The notes under the pieces were generated by a model. It was not told the origin of the DNA. It did not search any database and was given only the letters and a program-made list of their open reading frames with translations. Positions 34,451 through 42,311 of a stretch of DNA of 64,000 bases are shown here, in pieces (position 1 is the first letter of the stretch; each line of letters begins with the position of its first letter). The position numbers and the translations under genes are program-made. The stretch is from NCBI GenBank assembly GCA_937921505.1, contig CAKZUB010000014.1:1-64000 (forward strand). Reading direction: 5' to 3'. This DNA is from an uncultured Clostridia bacterium (GTDB taxonomy: Bacteria; Bacillota; Clostridia; Lachnospirales; Cellulosilyticaceae).

Positions 34451-34530
34451 TGAGCATACACGAAAGTTGTTGTGTATACATGAAGACGATTATGTATACA
34501 TGAAAGTGATTATGTATGTAAGAATTACGT
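34451..34530 (+). repeat. Four imperfect 20-bp tandem repeats before arsR copy 5
   Basis: Units at 34451, 34471, 34491 and 34511 share the pattern TATGTATACATGAAAGTGAT; the middle two agree at most positions and carry the palindrome TGTATACA. The array sits just before the ribosome site of the arsR-acr3 operon, so it may be a multi-site operator. Otherwise 34283-34547 has only a weak AGGCT/AGCCT hairpin near 34370. Confidence 0.65.
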
Positions 34531-34547
34531 TAAAGGGAGGTGATTGT

Positions 34548-34886
34548 ATGACTCAACTATTTAAAGCGCTTTCAGAAGAAGCCAGGCTTAGAATTCTCTC
34601 ACTATTATTTCAGAGTGAGTTATGCGTATGTGAAATAGAATTTATATTAGATTTTACGCAGTCTAATACGTCAAGACACTTAACACTGTTAAAAAATGCT
34701 AGAATTTTAAAAAGTTATAAAAACGCTCAGTGGGTATACTACACTATAAGCGAAGATTTCAAGTCAGACAATGCCGAACTTTATACTTACTTAGATTTAC
34801 GATTAAAACAATTATCTACTTATAATACTGATATAGAAAAGCTTAACACATGCAAAGCAAAAGATTTATGCAACCTAAAAAAATAA
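34548..34886 (+). CDS. arsR: ArsR-type arsenic repressor (copy 5)
   Basis: SELCVCEIEFILDFTQSNTSRHLTLL has the ELCVCEI As(III) motif and recognition helix. The tail has C-K-A-K-D-L-C. Start set at 34548 after AAAGGGAGGTGATTGT; an upstream in-frame ATG at 34467 only extends through the tandem repeats. It is the first gene of arsR-acr3-(66 aa)-arsD-arsA. Confidence 0.93.
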   Translation: MTQLFKALSEEARLRILSLLFQSELCVCEIEFILDFTQSNTSRHLTLLKNARILKSYKNAQWVYYTISEDFKSDNAELYTYLDLRLKQLSTYNTDIEKLNTCKAKDLCNLKK

Positions 34887-34902
34887 TAGAGGAGAGATGA
34901 TT

Positions 34903-35961
34903 ATGAGTAAAGAAAAATTGCAGGGGATTGGTTTTTTTGAAAAGTATTTGACGCTTTGGGTAGTACTGTGCATGGTAGCTGGTATATCCATTGGTAAATT
35001 TTTACCAGCTATTCCAGATTTTTTAGGGAGGTTTGAATATGCTAATGTGTCTGTCCCTATAGCCATACTCATCTGGATTATGATTTATCCGATGATGATG
35101 AAAGTTGATTTTAAAAGCGTTAAAAATGTGAGAAAGAACCCTAAAGGATTATTTGTTACATGGGTAACCAATTGGCTGATTAAACCCTTTACTATGTATG
35201 GCATAGCAGCCTTTTTCTTCTATGTTGTGTTTAAAGGAATTATACCATCTGATTTAGCAAAAGATTATCTTGCTGGAGCCGTTTTACTTGGCGCAGCGCC
35301 ATGTACTGCAATGGTCTTTGTATGGAGTCATTTAACCAAAGGTAATGCAGCCTATACAGTTGTGCAGGTTGCAACGAATGATTTAATTATTTTAATTGCA
35401 TTTACCCCAATAGTAGCCTTTTTACTAGGTGTTAGTGGTTTTACTATTCCATGGCTTACACTTATTTTATCTGTTGTGCTTTTTGTTGTTATTCCTCTTA
35501 TAGCAGGAGTAGTTACCCGTATACTAATTATTAAGAACAAAGGGGAAGACTATTTTAATAACGCCTTTCTTCCTAAGTTTAACAACACGACGATTGCAGG
35601 ACTTCTCTTAACACTTGTAATCATCTTCTCTTTCCAAGGGGATGTTATTTTGCAAAACCCTCTACACATCGGGCTAATAGCTGTACCTCTCATTATTCAG
35701 ACATTCCTGATTTTCTTTATTGCCTACATTGCTTCTAAGATGTTGAAATTACCACATAATATTGCAGCACCTGCTGGTATGATTGGTGCATCTAATTTCT
35801 TTGAATTAGCAGTCGCTGTTGCCATTGCAATATTCGGACCTACCTCTCCTGTTGCCTTAGCCACTATTGTAGGCGTACTGGTTGAAGTCCCTGTTATGCT
35901 GATTCTGGTTAAAATAGCAAATAATACCACAGGATGGTTTCCAGCAAATCAAATAGAATAA
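34903..35961 (+). CDS. acr3: Arsenite efflux pump Acr3
   Basis: Ten hydrophobic spans, the conserved thiol in GAAPCTAMVFVWS (TM4) and the Glu in SNFFELAVAVAIAIFG (TM9) identify the Acr3 family (BART superfamily). It extrudes As(OH)3, and with ArsA can be ATP-driven. ATG at 34903 has GGAG eight bases upstream; the one at 34897 is too close. Part of an arsR-acr3-arsD-arsA operon. Confidence 0.95.
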   Translation: MSKEKLQGIGFFEKYLTLWVVLCMVAGISIGKFLPAIPDFLGRFEYANVSVPIAILIWIMIYPMMMKVDFKSVKNVRKNPKGLFVTWVTNWLIKPFTMYGIAAFFFYVVFKGIIPSDLAKDYLAGAVLLGAAPCTAMVFVWSHLTKGNAAYTVVQVATNDLIILIAFTPIVAFLLGVSGFTIPWLTLILSVVLFVVIPLIAGVVTRILIIKNKGEDYFNNAFLPKFNNTTIAGLLLTLVIIFSFQGDVILQNPLHIGLIAVPLIIQTFLIFFIAYIASKMLKLPHNIAAPAGMIGASNFFELAVAVAIAIFGPTSPVALATIVGVLVEVPVMLILVKIANNTTGWFPANQIE

Positions 35962-36004
35962 AATCTGATCAATAATTTGTTACCACTCGAAAGGAGGTGC
36001 TGAG

Positions 36005-36201
36005 ATGGAGGAACTCAAATCCAAATTTGAAATATTACCTGAAGAAGAAAAATTGCAGTTCTTAACAAGTATTATGCCTACAATATGTAAACAATTTAAA
36101 GAAAATCCCCAAAAAATGATGATGATCATGATGCCTTTTTGCAAAGACATGATGAAAGATTGCAATATAGATATGTCACAAATGATGTCTATGATGAACA
36201 A
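36005..36201 (+). CDS. Met/Cys-rich 66-residue protein between acr3 and arsD
   Basis: The protein has 14 Met and 3 Cys in 66 residues, concentrated in the last 30 (KMMMIMMPFCKDMMKDC, then DMSQMMSMMNK). The first half is charged and helical. AAAGGAGGTGCTGAG is a very strong ribosome site, so it is a real gene. The thioether- and thiol-rich tail suggests metal or metalloid handling. I do not recognise a named family; function by position only: an accessory of arsenite efflux or of the ArsD chaperone. Confidence 0.75.
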
Positions 36202-36252
36202 ATAGTATTTTATTTAGGATTAAAAAATAAATGATAGATTGGAGAAATGATT

Positions 36253-36636
36253 ATGAAAAAGATGCAAATTTTCGAACCTGCTATGTGTTGTTCCACAGGT
36301 CTTTGTGGGGTTGGTGTAGATCCTGAGTTACTTAGAATCTCTACAGTTTTAAGTACTCTTAAAACTAATGGCATTACGATTGATAGATTTAACCTCTCAA
36401 GTGATCCACAGGAGTTTATTAGCAATACTGTTGTAAACGAATTTCTAGACAGTAAGGGTGCTGATGGTTTACCTGTTATACTTTTAGATAACGCCATTGT
36501 ACTATCTGGTAAATATCCGAGTAACGAAGAACTGGTTACTCTTTTAGATATACCTGCCAACTTTTTAGAAAGCCAACCCAAAGCACCTGTTAAAGCCTCT
36601 GGTGGCTGTGGCTGCTCTGATGGAAAGTGCTGCTAA
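36253..36636 (+). CDS. arsD: Arsenite metallochaperone ArsD
   Basis: The N-terminus (MQIFEPAMCCSTGLCGVGVD) carries the essential vicinal Cys-Cys and third Cys that bind As(III) in ArsD. The middle has the thioredoxin-like fold (GLPVILLDNAIVLSGKYPS), and the C-terminus adds GGCGCSDGKCC, a second Cys cluster. It delivers As(III) to ArsA. ATG at 36253 is chosen because GGAG lies eight bases before it. Confidence 0.95.
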   Translation: MKKMQIFEPAMCCSTGLCGVGVDPELLRISTVLSTLKTNGITIDRFNLSSDPQEFISNTVVNEFLDSKGADGLPVILLDNAIVLSGKYPSNEELVTLLDIPANFLESQPKAPVKASGGCGCSDGKCC

Positions 36637-36655
36637 GTAAAGCTGCTTGATTACA

Positions 36656-36687
36656 GGTGTAGGGAACAAAACTTCCCTACACCTTTT
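36656..36687 (+). terminator. Partial terminator between arsD and arsA
   Basis: GGTGTAGGGAA (36656-36666) pairs perfectly with TTCCCTACACC (36673-36683), followed by TTTTAT. It would lower arsA transcription relative to acr3 and arsD. Confidence 0.65.
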
Positions 36688-36721
36688 ATAAATAATAAAA
36701 CGTAGAAAGGACTGATTGATA

Positions 36722-38464
36722 ATGACTCGATTTAATCCTCAAAATATCCCCCTTACAAAATACTTGTTTTTTACAGGTAAGGGCGGCGTCGGTAAGACTT
36801 CTACCGCTTGTGCAACTGCTACAGTTTTAGCAGATAGTGGAAAAAAAGTACTCTTAATCAGCACAGATCCTGCTTCAAATCTGCAAGATGTTTTTAATAC
36901 AGAGCTTACAAACAAAGGAACCCCGATCACTGCTGTCCCTAATCTAGTTGTAGCAAATCTAGATCCTATTCAGGCTGCTGCTGAATATAAAGAAAGTGTT
37001 ATTGCACCCTACAGAGGCAAACTGCCTACTTCTGTTCTTGAAAATATGGAAGAGCAATTATCTGGCTCATGTACTGTTGAAATAGCTGCCTTTAACGAGT
37101 TCTCAAATTTTATTACAGATGAAAAAGCACAGCTTGAATATGACTATATTATTTTTGATACAGCCCCTACAGGTCATACCTTAAGAATGCTGCAGCTCCC
37201 CTCAGCGTGGAGTAACTTCATTAGTGATAATACCCACGGCGCATCTTGCTTAGGTCAGCTTTCGGGACTTGAAGGCAAAAAGTTGATTTATAAACAAGCT
37301 GTTGAAACTTTAGCAGATGCTAAACTTACAACCCTTATGCTTATAGCACGCCCTGAGGATTCTCCTCTCAAAGAAGCCGAAAGAGCCTCCGCTGAGCTTA
37401 GAGCCCTCGGTGTACACAACCAAGCTTTGGTCATCAACGGCGTTCTTTCTTCTTATGACGACAGTGTATCAGAAAGCCTCTATAATAAGCAGCAACAAGC
37501 TCTTTCTAATATCCCTAAGGAAATTAAGGATATAACGACCTACCATATACCGCTTCGTACCTACAACATTATGGGAATAGATCATATTAGAAAGTTCTTA
37601 ACCACTGATGATTTTATAGTAAGAGATGAAAAACTAAATGCTGCTGTTGTTCCTAAACTAAAAGATGTTATTGATGACTTGTACACTTCAGGCAAAAAGG
37701 TTATCTTTACAATGGGAAAAGGTGGTGTTGGTAAAACAACCATAGCCGCTGCTGTTGCAGTAGGCCTTGCCAAAAAAGGAGTCAAGGTACACCTGACCAC
37801 AACAGATCCTGCGGCTCATCTTAAGTTTGTCATTGATGAACAACCAGGTGTTACCCTTAGCCATATAGATGAACATGAGGAACTGAAAAAATATCAAGAA
37901 GAGGTACTCAGCAAAGCCAAGGAAAGCATGTCTGAAGATGATATAGCTTATATTGAAGAAGATTTACGCTCACCTTGTACACAGGAAATTGCAGTTTTTA
38001 GAGCGTTTGCTGAGATTGTAGAAAAAGCTGAAAATGAGGTTGTTGTCATTGACACTGCCCCAACCGGACATACACTGCTTCTCTTAGATGCAACGCAAAG
38101 TTATCATAGAGAAATAGCGCGTTCACAAGGAGATATTCCAGAGTCAGTAAAAAAACTGTTGCCAAGGCTTCGTAATGCTGAGGAAACCGAGGTTATTATT
38201 GTAACCTTAGCCGAAACTACCCCTGTCTATGAAGCCATGCGTTTAGAAGAAGACTTGAAACGCGCTGGTATTCATACCAAATGGTGGGTGATCAATTCTT
38301 CACTTTTTGCTACAGCTACTACAAACAAAATGTTAAGAGCAAAAGCAAGTTATGAAACTGAGTGGATTAACAAGGTGGATACACACGCTAAGGGCAACTT
38401 TGCAGTTATAGAGTGGAGTGCTGAAGATATTAAAGGTGATAAGCTCCTTGAGCTTCTTGAATAA
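36722..38464 (+). CDS. arsA: Arsenite-stimulated ATPase ArsA (two-domain)
   Basis: Two homologous halves each carry a deviant Walker A (GKGGVGKTST, GKGGVGKTTIA), a DTAPTGHTL motif (about residues 140 and 445) and As-binding Cys (SGSCTVEIA and SPCTQEIA, plus CLGQL). It is 581 residues, full length. It drives Acr3 and receives As(III) from ArsD. The ATG at 36722 is taken; a TTG two codons earlier has better ribosome-site spacing. The C-terminal half is the parent sequence of the remnant at 28982. Confidence 0.96.
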   Translation: MTRFNPQNIPLTKYLFFTGKGGVGKTSTACATATVLADSGKKVLLISTDPASNLQDVFNTELTNKGTPITAVPNLVVANLDPIQAAAEYKESVIAPYRGKLPTSVLENMEEQLSGSCTVEIAAFNEFSNFITDEKAQLEYDYIIFDTAPTGHTLRMLQLPSAWSNFISDNTHGASCLGQLSGLEGKKLIYKQAVETLADAKLTTLMLIARPEDSPLKEAERASAELRALGVHNQALVINGVLSSYDDSVSESLYNKQQQALSNIPKEIKDITTYHIPLRTYNIMGIDHIRKFLTTDDFIVRDEKLNAAVVPKLKDVIDDLYTSGKKVIFTMGKGGVGKTTIAAAVAVGLAKKGVKVHLTTTDPAAHLKFVIDEQPGVTLSHIDEHEELKKYQEEVLSKAKESMSEDDIAYIEEDLRSPCTQEIAVFRAFAEIVEKAENEVVVIDTAPTGHTLLLLDATQSYHREIARSQGDIPESVKKLLPRLRNAEETEVIIVTLAETTPVYEAMRLEEDLKRAGIHTKWWVINSSLFATATTNKMLRAKASYETEWINKVDTHAKGNFAVIEWSAEDIKGDKLLELLE

Positions 38465-38502
38465 ATATCAGCTTTCATTTTAAGATCATATTAAATAAAA
38501 GT

Positions 38503-38560
38503 ATAATATTAAGACCGTGATCCCTCTTTAGAGGGGACACGGTCTTAATATTATGCTTTT
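38503..38560. terminator. Strong bidirectional terminator between the ars and lipoyl operons
   Basis: ATAATATTAAGACCGTG (38503-38519) pairs with CACGGTCTTAATATTAT (38538-38554); inner TCCCTC/GAGGGGA extends the stem. A CTTTTATT run follows on plus. It serves convergent arsA and the AhpD-like gene. Confidence 0.8.
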
Positions 38561-38576
38561 ATTATTTATTATGCTT

Positions 38577-38795
38577 TTATTCTAAAGCACCTGTAAGTTT
38601 TTCTGCTAATTCATTGATTTTTTTAATAGGCACACTCTTGACCGTTTTTGCCATTTCAATAGCCTCTTTCACATCCTCAACTGCAATACCTATTTCCATA
38701 CATTTTTTATAATGCCACTCCAGACATGGCAGGCAATTCCCAGCCACAGCTGCACCAACAGCAACTAATTCCTTCGTTTTAAGATCTAAAGCCAT
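38577..38795 (-). CDS. Small AhpD/carboxymuconolactone-decarboxylase-like protein
   Basis: The core GNCLPCLEWHYKKC contains the AhpD CxxC...H redox motif, and KELVAVGAAVA precedes it. The protein is 72 residues, short for AhpD but typical of stand-alone CMD-fold proteins in clostridia. It would be a thiol-based peroxidase or disulfide reductase subunit. It is the last gene of the lipoyl/DGC operon. AhpD of Mycobacterium is reduced through dihydrolipoamide acyltransferase and Lpd, so a link with the Lpd and lipoyl carrier in this operon is plausible. Confidence 0.82.
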   Translation of the reverse strand: MALDLKTKELVAVGAAVAGNCLPCLEWHYKKCMEIGIAVEDVKEAIEMAKTVKSVPIKKINELAEKLTGALE

Positions 38796-38814
38796 AAATA
38801 TTCTCCTTTCGTTT

Positions 38815-39504
38815 TTAAAATCCTAAATAAAACATATAAAATGCGATGCCTAAAATCGCAAGGCCCATCATACTTTTTAAAACCTTACTAAAAGTCCCGT
38901 ACTTATTACTTGCTGTAACTTTTTTAACAAATCCAATAGAAGTTCCTGCAATGAGTACTAGTACACTATGTCCAATAGAATACAGTAAAAGCAATAAGAC
39001 GCCCCATGCTACATTGCCACTTTTCACCACAATGCCTAGTAAAACAATTAGTACTGGCGTTGCACAAGGCGAAGAAAAGATTCCGCCTAAGACACCTGCT
39101 ATAAATGCTCCTGCATATCCCTTTTTTGTACTCTTGCTTGTAAGATACGTAGCAGGTATAAAATCGTAAATTCCCCATGTCTGAAGTGCCATCAGTACCA
39201 TTAAAATCCCTAATGCAATATACCACCATTTACTAGAGGTTCCCATTAATCTTCCTAAAAGTGATGCTACAGTCCCAAGCGTTGTAAAGGTAGCAGCCAT
39301 ACCAAGAGCAAAAGTCAGGGACAATCTAAACGCTCTTTTAGGATCATTGCTGCCAGCACCTACATAGCCAATAACTAAGGGAACACTGCTTAAGGCACAC
39401 GGCGTAACCGAAGTTAAAACACCTGCCAATAGTGCAATAAGTGGTGCTAACCACAAACTTCCAGCTATTAGCATAGATAAAGACTCTAACCATCCATCAA
39501 TCAT
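38815..39504 (-). CDS. ccdA: CcdA-type thiol-disulfide membrane transporter
   Basis: Six transmembrane spans with the paired cysteines in SVTPCALSSVPLVIGYV and GIFSSPCATPVLIVLL, the electron-transfer pair of CcdA/DsbD. It passes reducing power from cytosolic thioredoxin to extracellular thioredoxin-like proteins. It overlaps by four bases the membrane thioredoxin gene upstream, its probable partner. Within the lipoyl/DGC operon it would extend thiol reduction to the outside of the membrane. Confidence 0.88.
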   Translation of the reverse strand: MIDGWLESLSMLIAGSLWLAPLIALLAGVLTSVTPCALSSVPLVIGYVGAGSNDPKRAFRLSLTFALGMAATFTTLGTVASLLGRLMGTSSKWWYIALGILMVLMALQTWGIYDFIPATYLTSKSTKKGYAGAFIAGVLGGIFSSPCATPVLIVLLGIVVKSGNVAWGVLLLLLYSIGHSVLVLIAGTSIGFVKKVTASNKYGTFSKVLKSMMGLAILGIAFYMFYLGF

Positions 39505-40100
39505 TCTTCTAACCCCATTTCCTTAAGTACTATAAGAATCATTTCTTCTGTCATACCTCCTTCATGAGTCGTAAGTACATGTTCATCAGTCTCCTTTGAA
39601 GAATACATAGTCATCCGAGACGCCTGTGGGTCAGCTGGTGTATAGGGTTTTCCTTCTTTATCAAAAAACATTTGGGTAGGGATCACGCGTAAAGGATATC
39701 CTGCTGCGAGTTCTTGATACTTCCATACATCTATAAATTTGATAATGGCTTTGCCCTGTAGTTCTTCATTTAGTTTTACTAGAACAGGCGCCATTTGTTT
39801 ACAAGGCGCACAGTCCTGTGCACCAAAATCAAGCATAATAGGTACACCATATGACTTGAGCTGTTCTAGATCTATTGCTTCTGTAACGTGAAGTTCAAAG
39901 TCTGGTTCTTGTATCATAGGATACTCAGCATTTGTTTTTTCTACTGAACCACCCTCAGATGCTACTGTACTACCTTTAATTGGCAGTTCTTTAGGATTTT
40001 TGGCCAGCCATATACCCCCTATAGAAATAACAATAAGTCCTGGAACAATAATTTTTATCAGACGTTTTTTAATTATACTTGGTTTTTGATCATTTGCCAT
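39501..40100 (-). CDS. Membrane-anchored thioredoxin-like protein
   Basis: One N-terminal helix (RLIKIIVPGLIVISIGGIWL) anchors a thioredoxin-fold domain outside the cell with CxxC in DFGAQDCAPCKQMAPVLVKL and the cis-Pro loop RVIPTQMFF. ATG at 40100 follows GGAGG; an earlier TTG is too close. Together with CcdA (overlapping) it forms an exported thiol reductant pair. Confidence 0.88.
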   Translation of the reverse strand: MANDQKPSIIKKRLIKIIVPGLIVISIGGIWLAKNPKELPIKGSTVASEGGSVEKTNAEYPMIQEPDFELHVTEAIDLEQLKSYGVPIMLDFGAQDCAPCKQMAPVLVKLNEELQGKAIIKFIDVWKYQELAAGYPLRVIPTQMFFDKEGKPYTPADPQASRMTMYSSKETDEHVLTTHEGGMTEEMILIVLKEMGLEE

Positions 40101-40192
40101 TTTTAACAAATCCTCCTATCTCCTATTTATTATATTTCTATAATTTATCACACTTACAATTATAACATATTTTTCCAGAAGAATCATATCTT

Positions 40193-40465
40193 TTAACACT
40201 CACCCTCACATTCACATTCTGTATCATAGGATTTATTCTGTCTTGCTCGTGGTCTCCAGTCTGTATTTTCTCCTATATAAGTAATAGCTCCGCTTGGGCA
40301 GAGATTGCCACATCCGTGGCAGCCTTGAATACACCCTTCGCCATATATGACAATAGGCTTAGGCATTCTTGCTATATCATAAACTCCATGTGTACACTTA
40401 TTGATACATCTTCCACATTCTTTACAAGTTTTATAATTGATAACTGGATACCATGTTTTTGACAT
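40193..40465 (-). CDS. Two-cluster ferredoxin-like protein with a Cys-rich tail
   Basis: CKECGRCINKC and CIQGCHGCGNLCPSGAI supply ligands for two [4Fe-4S] clusters. The last residues TECECEGEC add four more cysteines, and could bind a metal or arsenite. The protein is 90 residues, soluble. It lies between lplA and the membrane thioredoxin. A likely role is electron delivery to redox partners in the same operon; partners are inferred. Confidence 0.85.
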   Translation of the reverse strand: MSKTWYPVINYKTCKECGRCINKCTHGVYDIARMPKPIVIYGEGCIQGCHGCGNLCPSGAITYIGENTDWRPRARQNKSYDTECECEGEC

Positions 40466-40491
40466 CTTTTTGCCTCCCTATTTTGCACTTG

Positions 40492-41481
40492 CTAAAACAA
40501 CAGCTCATAAAACGCTTCATTACTTAGCAAATGAATATATTCTTGTATCTTTATACTGTCTAAAAGTTGTTTAAGTTCTGATTTTTTATAACGCTTATTT
40601 AAAAATTGTTTTTCAAGTTCATCTATGGGTTTTACTTCAAAAAAATCTCCTCCTAGTTTAAAACCTTGAATGCACCCTTCCTTAACATTCATTCGCAAAG
40701 CTATGCTTCCTGCAGCAAACCGCATTTCTTTTTTATAATTCATCTCAGGTGAAAAGCCAAAGTTCCATTTCCATGTGTTGTATTTACTGTCTCTAAGTTT
40801 TTGGATAATACAAAGATCCTCATCGGTCAGCTTATAATTTTGAACGTTTATTTCATCTTCATCAAACATACTGATTATAAGCGCCTTGCGAAAATCCTCT
40901 AAAGAAATTTTTTCTTTGAGATAGTCGCTGATATTGGTCACTCTGTTTCTAACAGATTTAATTCCCTTTGATTCAAACTTTTCTTTTTTTACCTGAAGTG
41001 CTTTTGAAAGGACAGTTAAATCACTTGAAAATAATAATGTTCCATGATGTAAAACTTTATTTTTATAAAAATACTGGGCATTTCCTGAAAATTTTTTACC
41101 GTCAATTAAAATATCATTTCTTCCATTAAAGCTAGCTTCTATCCCAATTTTTTTTAAACACGCTACAACAGGCAGAGCAAAAAAGCGAAAATCATTTTTA
41201 TAAGACAGTCCATCGTTTTTGATAATCGTATAATTAAGATTACCCAAATCGTGATAAACAGCACCACCTCCTGAAAGGCGCCTCACCACTTTGATATTGT
41301 TTTTATGGGCATAATCAAGGTTTAATTCTTCATATGTATTTTGATGTTTCCCCACCACTATGACAGGCTCATTCTGCCAAAGGATTAATAGATCATCTTG
41401 TAAATCTTTTTTCTTAACAAAGTATTCTTCTAGCGCTAAATTAAAATACGGATCTTTAGAATGATTCTCTATATTTATCAA
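40492..41481 (-). CDS. lplA: Lipoate-protein ligase A family enzyme
   Basis: The lipoyl-AMP site is shown by RRLSGGGAVYHDLGNLNYTI and KFSGNAQYFYKNKVLHHGTLLFS. The 329-residue length includes the accessory C-terminal domain (FEVKPIDELEKQFLNKRYK). It attaches free lipoate to an acceptor lysine. The start is a TTG at 41481 after GGGGG. A lipoyl acceptor domain lies two genes upstream in the same operon, so it probably modifies the DGC-GcvH fusion protein. Confidence 0.9.
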   Translation of the reverse strand: MINIENHSKDPYFNLALEEYFVKKKDLQDDLLILWQNEPVIVVGKHQNTYEELNLDYAHKNNIKVVRRLSGGGAVYHDLGNLNYTIIKNDGLSYKNDFRFFALPVVACLKKIGIEASFNGRNDILIDGKKFSGNAQYFYKNKVLHHGTLLFSSDLTVLSKALQVKKEKFESKGIKSVRNRVTNISDYLKEKISLEDFRKALIISMFDEDEINVQNYKLTDEDLCIIQKLRDSKYNTWKWNFGFSPEMNYKKEMRFAAGSIALRMNVKEGCIQGFKLGGDFFEVKPIDELEKQFLNKRYKKSELKQLLDSIKIQEYIHLLSNEAFYELLF

Positions 41482-41494
41482 ACACTTTCCCCCT

Positions 41495-41899
41495 TTACTC
41501 TCCTAATATTTGATCTACTTGCCTCACGATTTTTTCTGCAACTTGATCAACCATCTGGTAGTGTTCCTCTTTGAGATCTCTTCCTGAGACAATCTTTGAA
41601 AGAGCCACTTCTTCGCTTATGATTTCAGAAATAACAACTTCGTCTTTTACTCCTCCGCTGTATTTTAAGGTAGCTCTTTTGGCACAGCACTTATCACAGC
41701 CATCTACTGTAATAACAGGGTATTTCTTAGCAAATTCTCGTTCTTCACCACCTCCTGCTATATAAAGAGGCAGACAAAGGGAGGTGACTTTGCCTACACG
41801 TAATTCTTCCATTACTTTTCTTGTCGCCAGTCTACTGAGAGTACCGCCTAAGCATTCTTCTCCGCTGCATGAGATCACACCTACTTTTGTATCAGCCAT
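41495..41899 (-). CDS. DGC-domain Cys protein (copy 1 of the operon)
   Basis: SCSGEECLGGTLSRLATRKV near the N-terminus and VDGCDKCCAKR (residue about 70) give the two Cys clusters of the DGC family (putative zinc-binding). The Asp-Gly-Cys triplet followed by CC is conserved. The C-terminal half is helical. It is 134 residues long and overlaps the preceding gene by eight bases. Biochemical role unknown; a Zn or As(III) site of clustered thiols is an inference. Confidence 0.8.
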   Translation of the reverse strand: MADTKVGVISCSGEECLGGTLSRLATRKVMEELRVGKVTSLCLPLYIAGGGEEREFAKKYPVITVDGCDKCCAKRATLKYSGGVKDEVVISEIISEEVALSKIVSGRDLKEEHYQMVDQVAEKIVRQVDQILGE

Positions 41900-42311
41900 T
41901 GTCTTCGTCCTCCTTTATGATTTCTGCAACCTTCAAAGAGATTTTGCTCGCAAATTCATCTACGATCTGCCATCCATCTTCTGTAAGCGATGTCCCTGTG
42001 CCGGCATTTTTGCCTCTATGATGACGCATTTCATCTACCACACGATATTTTTCTTTTACAATGCCTCCTGTGTCAGCCACACTTTTAGCAGCACACAAAG
42101 CTGGACAGCCGTCTATAGTAATACAGCTTCTGCCCTGAACTTTCTCCTTCGCCAAATCATCTCCTGTTACAACATGGGCAAGGCATACTGTCTCTGATGT
42201 ATAAGGAGCTAACTGGTTCGTAACACAAAGGGCTGTTTCTCTTGCCATAAGTCCAAATACCTTACCGATCCCACTACATGGAATGACTTTTACTTTAGAC
42301 ATGAAACTCAT
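41892..42311 (-). CDS. DGC-domain Cys protein (copy 2 of the operon)
   Basis: IPCSGIGKVFGLMARE and IDGCPALCAAKSVADTGG carry the characteristic DGC cysteines; another Cys lies in SETVCLAHVV. It is 139 residues. Starts at 42311 or three codons later. It overlaps the fusion gene upstream by 17 bases and copy 1 downstream by eight bases: tightly coupled translation of three paralogous domains. Confidence 0.8.
   Translation of the reverse strand: MSFMSKVKVIPCSGIGKVFGLMARETALCVTNQLAPYTSETVCLAHVVTGDDLAKEKVQGRSCITIDGCPALCAAKSVADTGGIVKEKYRVVDEMRHHRGKNAGTGTSLTEDGWQIVDEFASKISLKVAEIIKEDEDNG

Noticed and set aside
34451..34530. CRISPR-like spacing of 20-bp repeats
   Set aside because: The units are contiguous without spacers and only four; no cas genes nearby.
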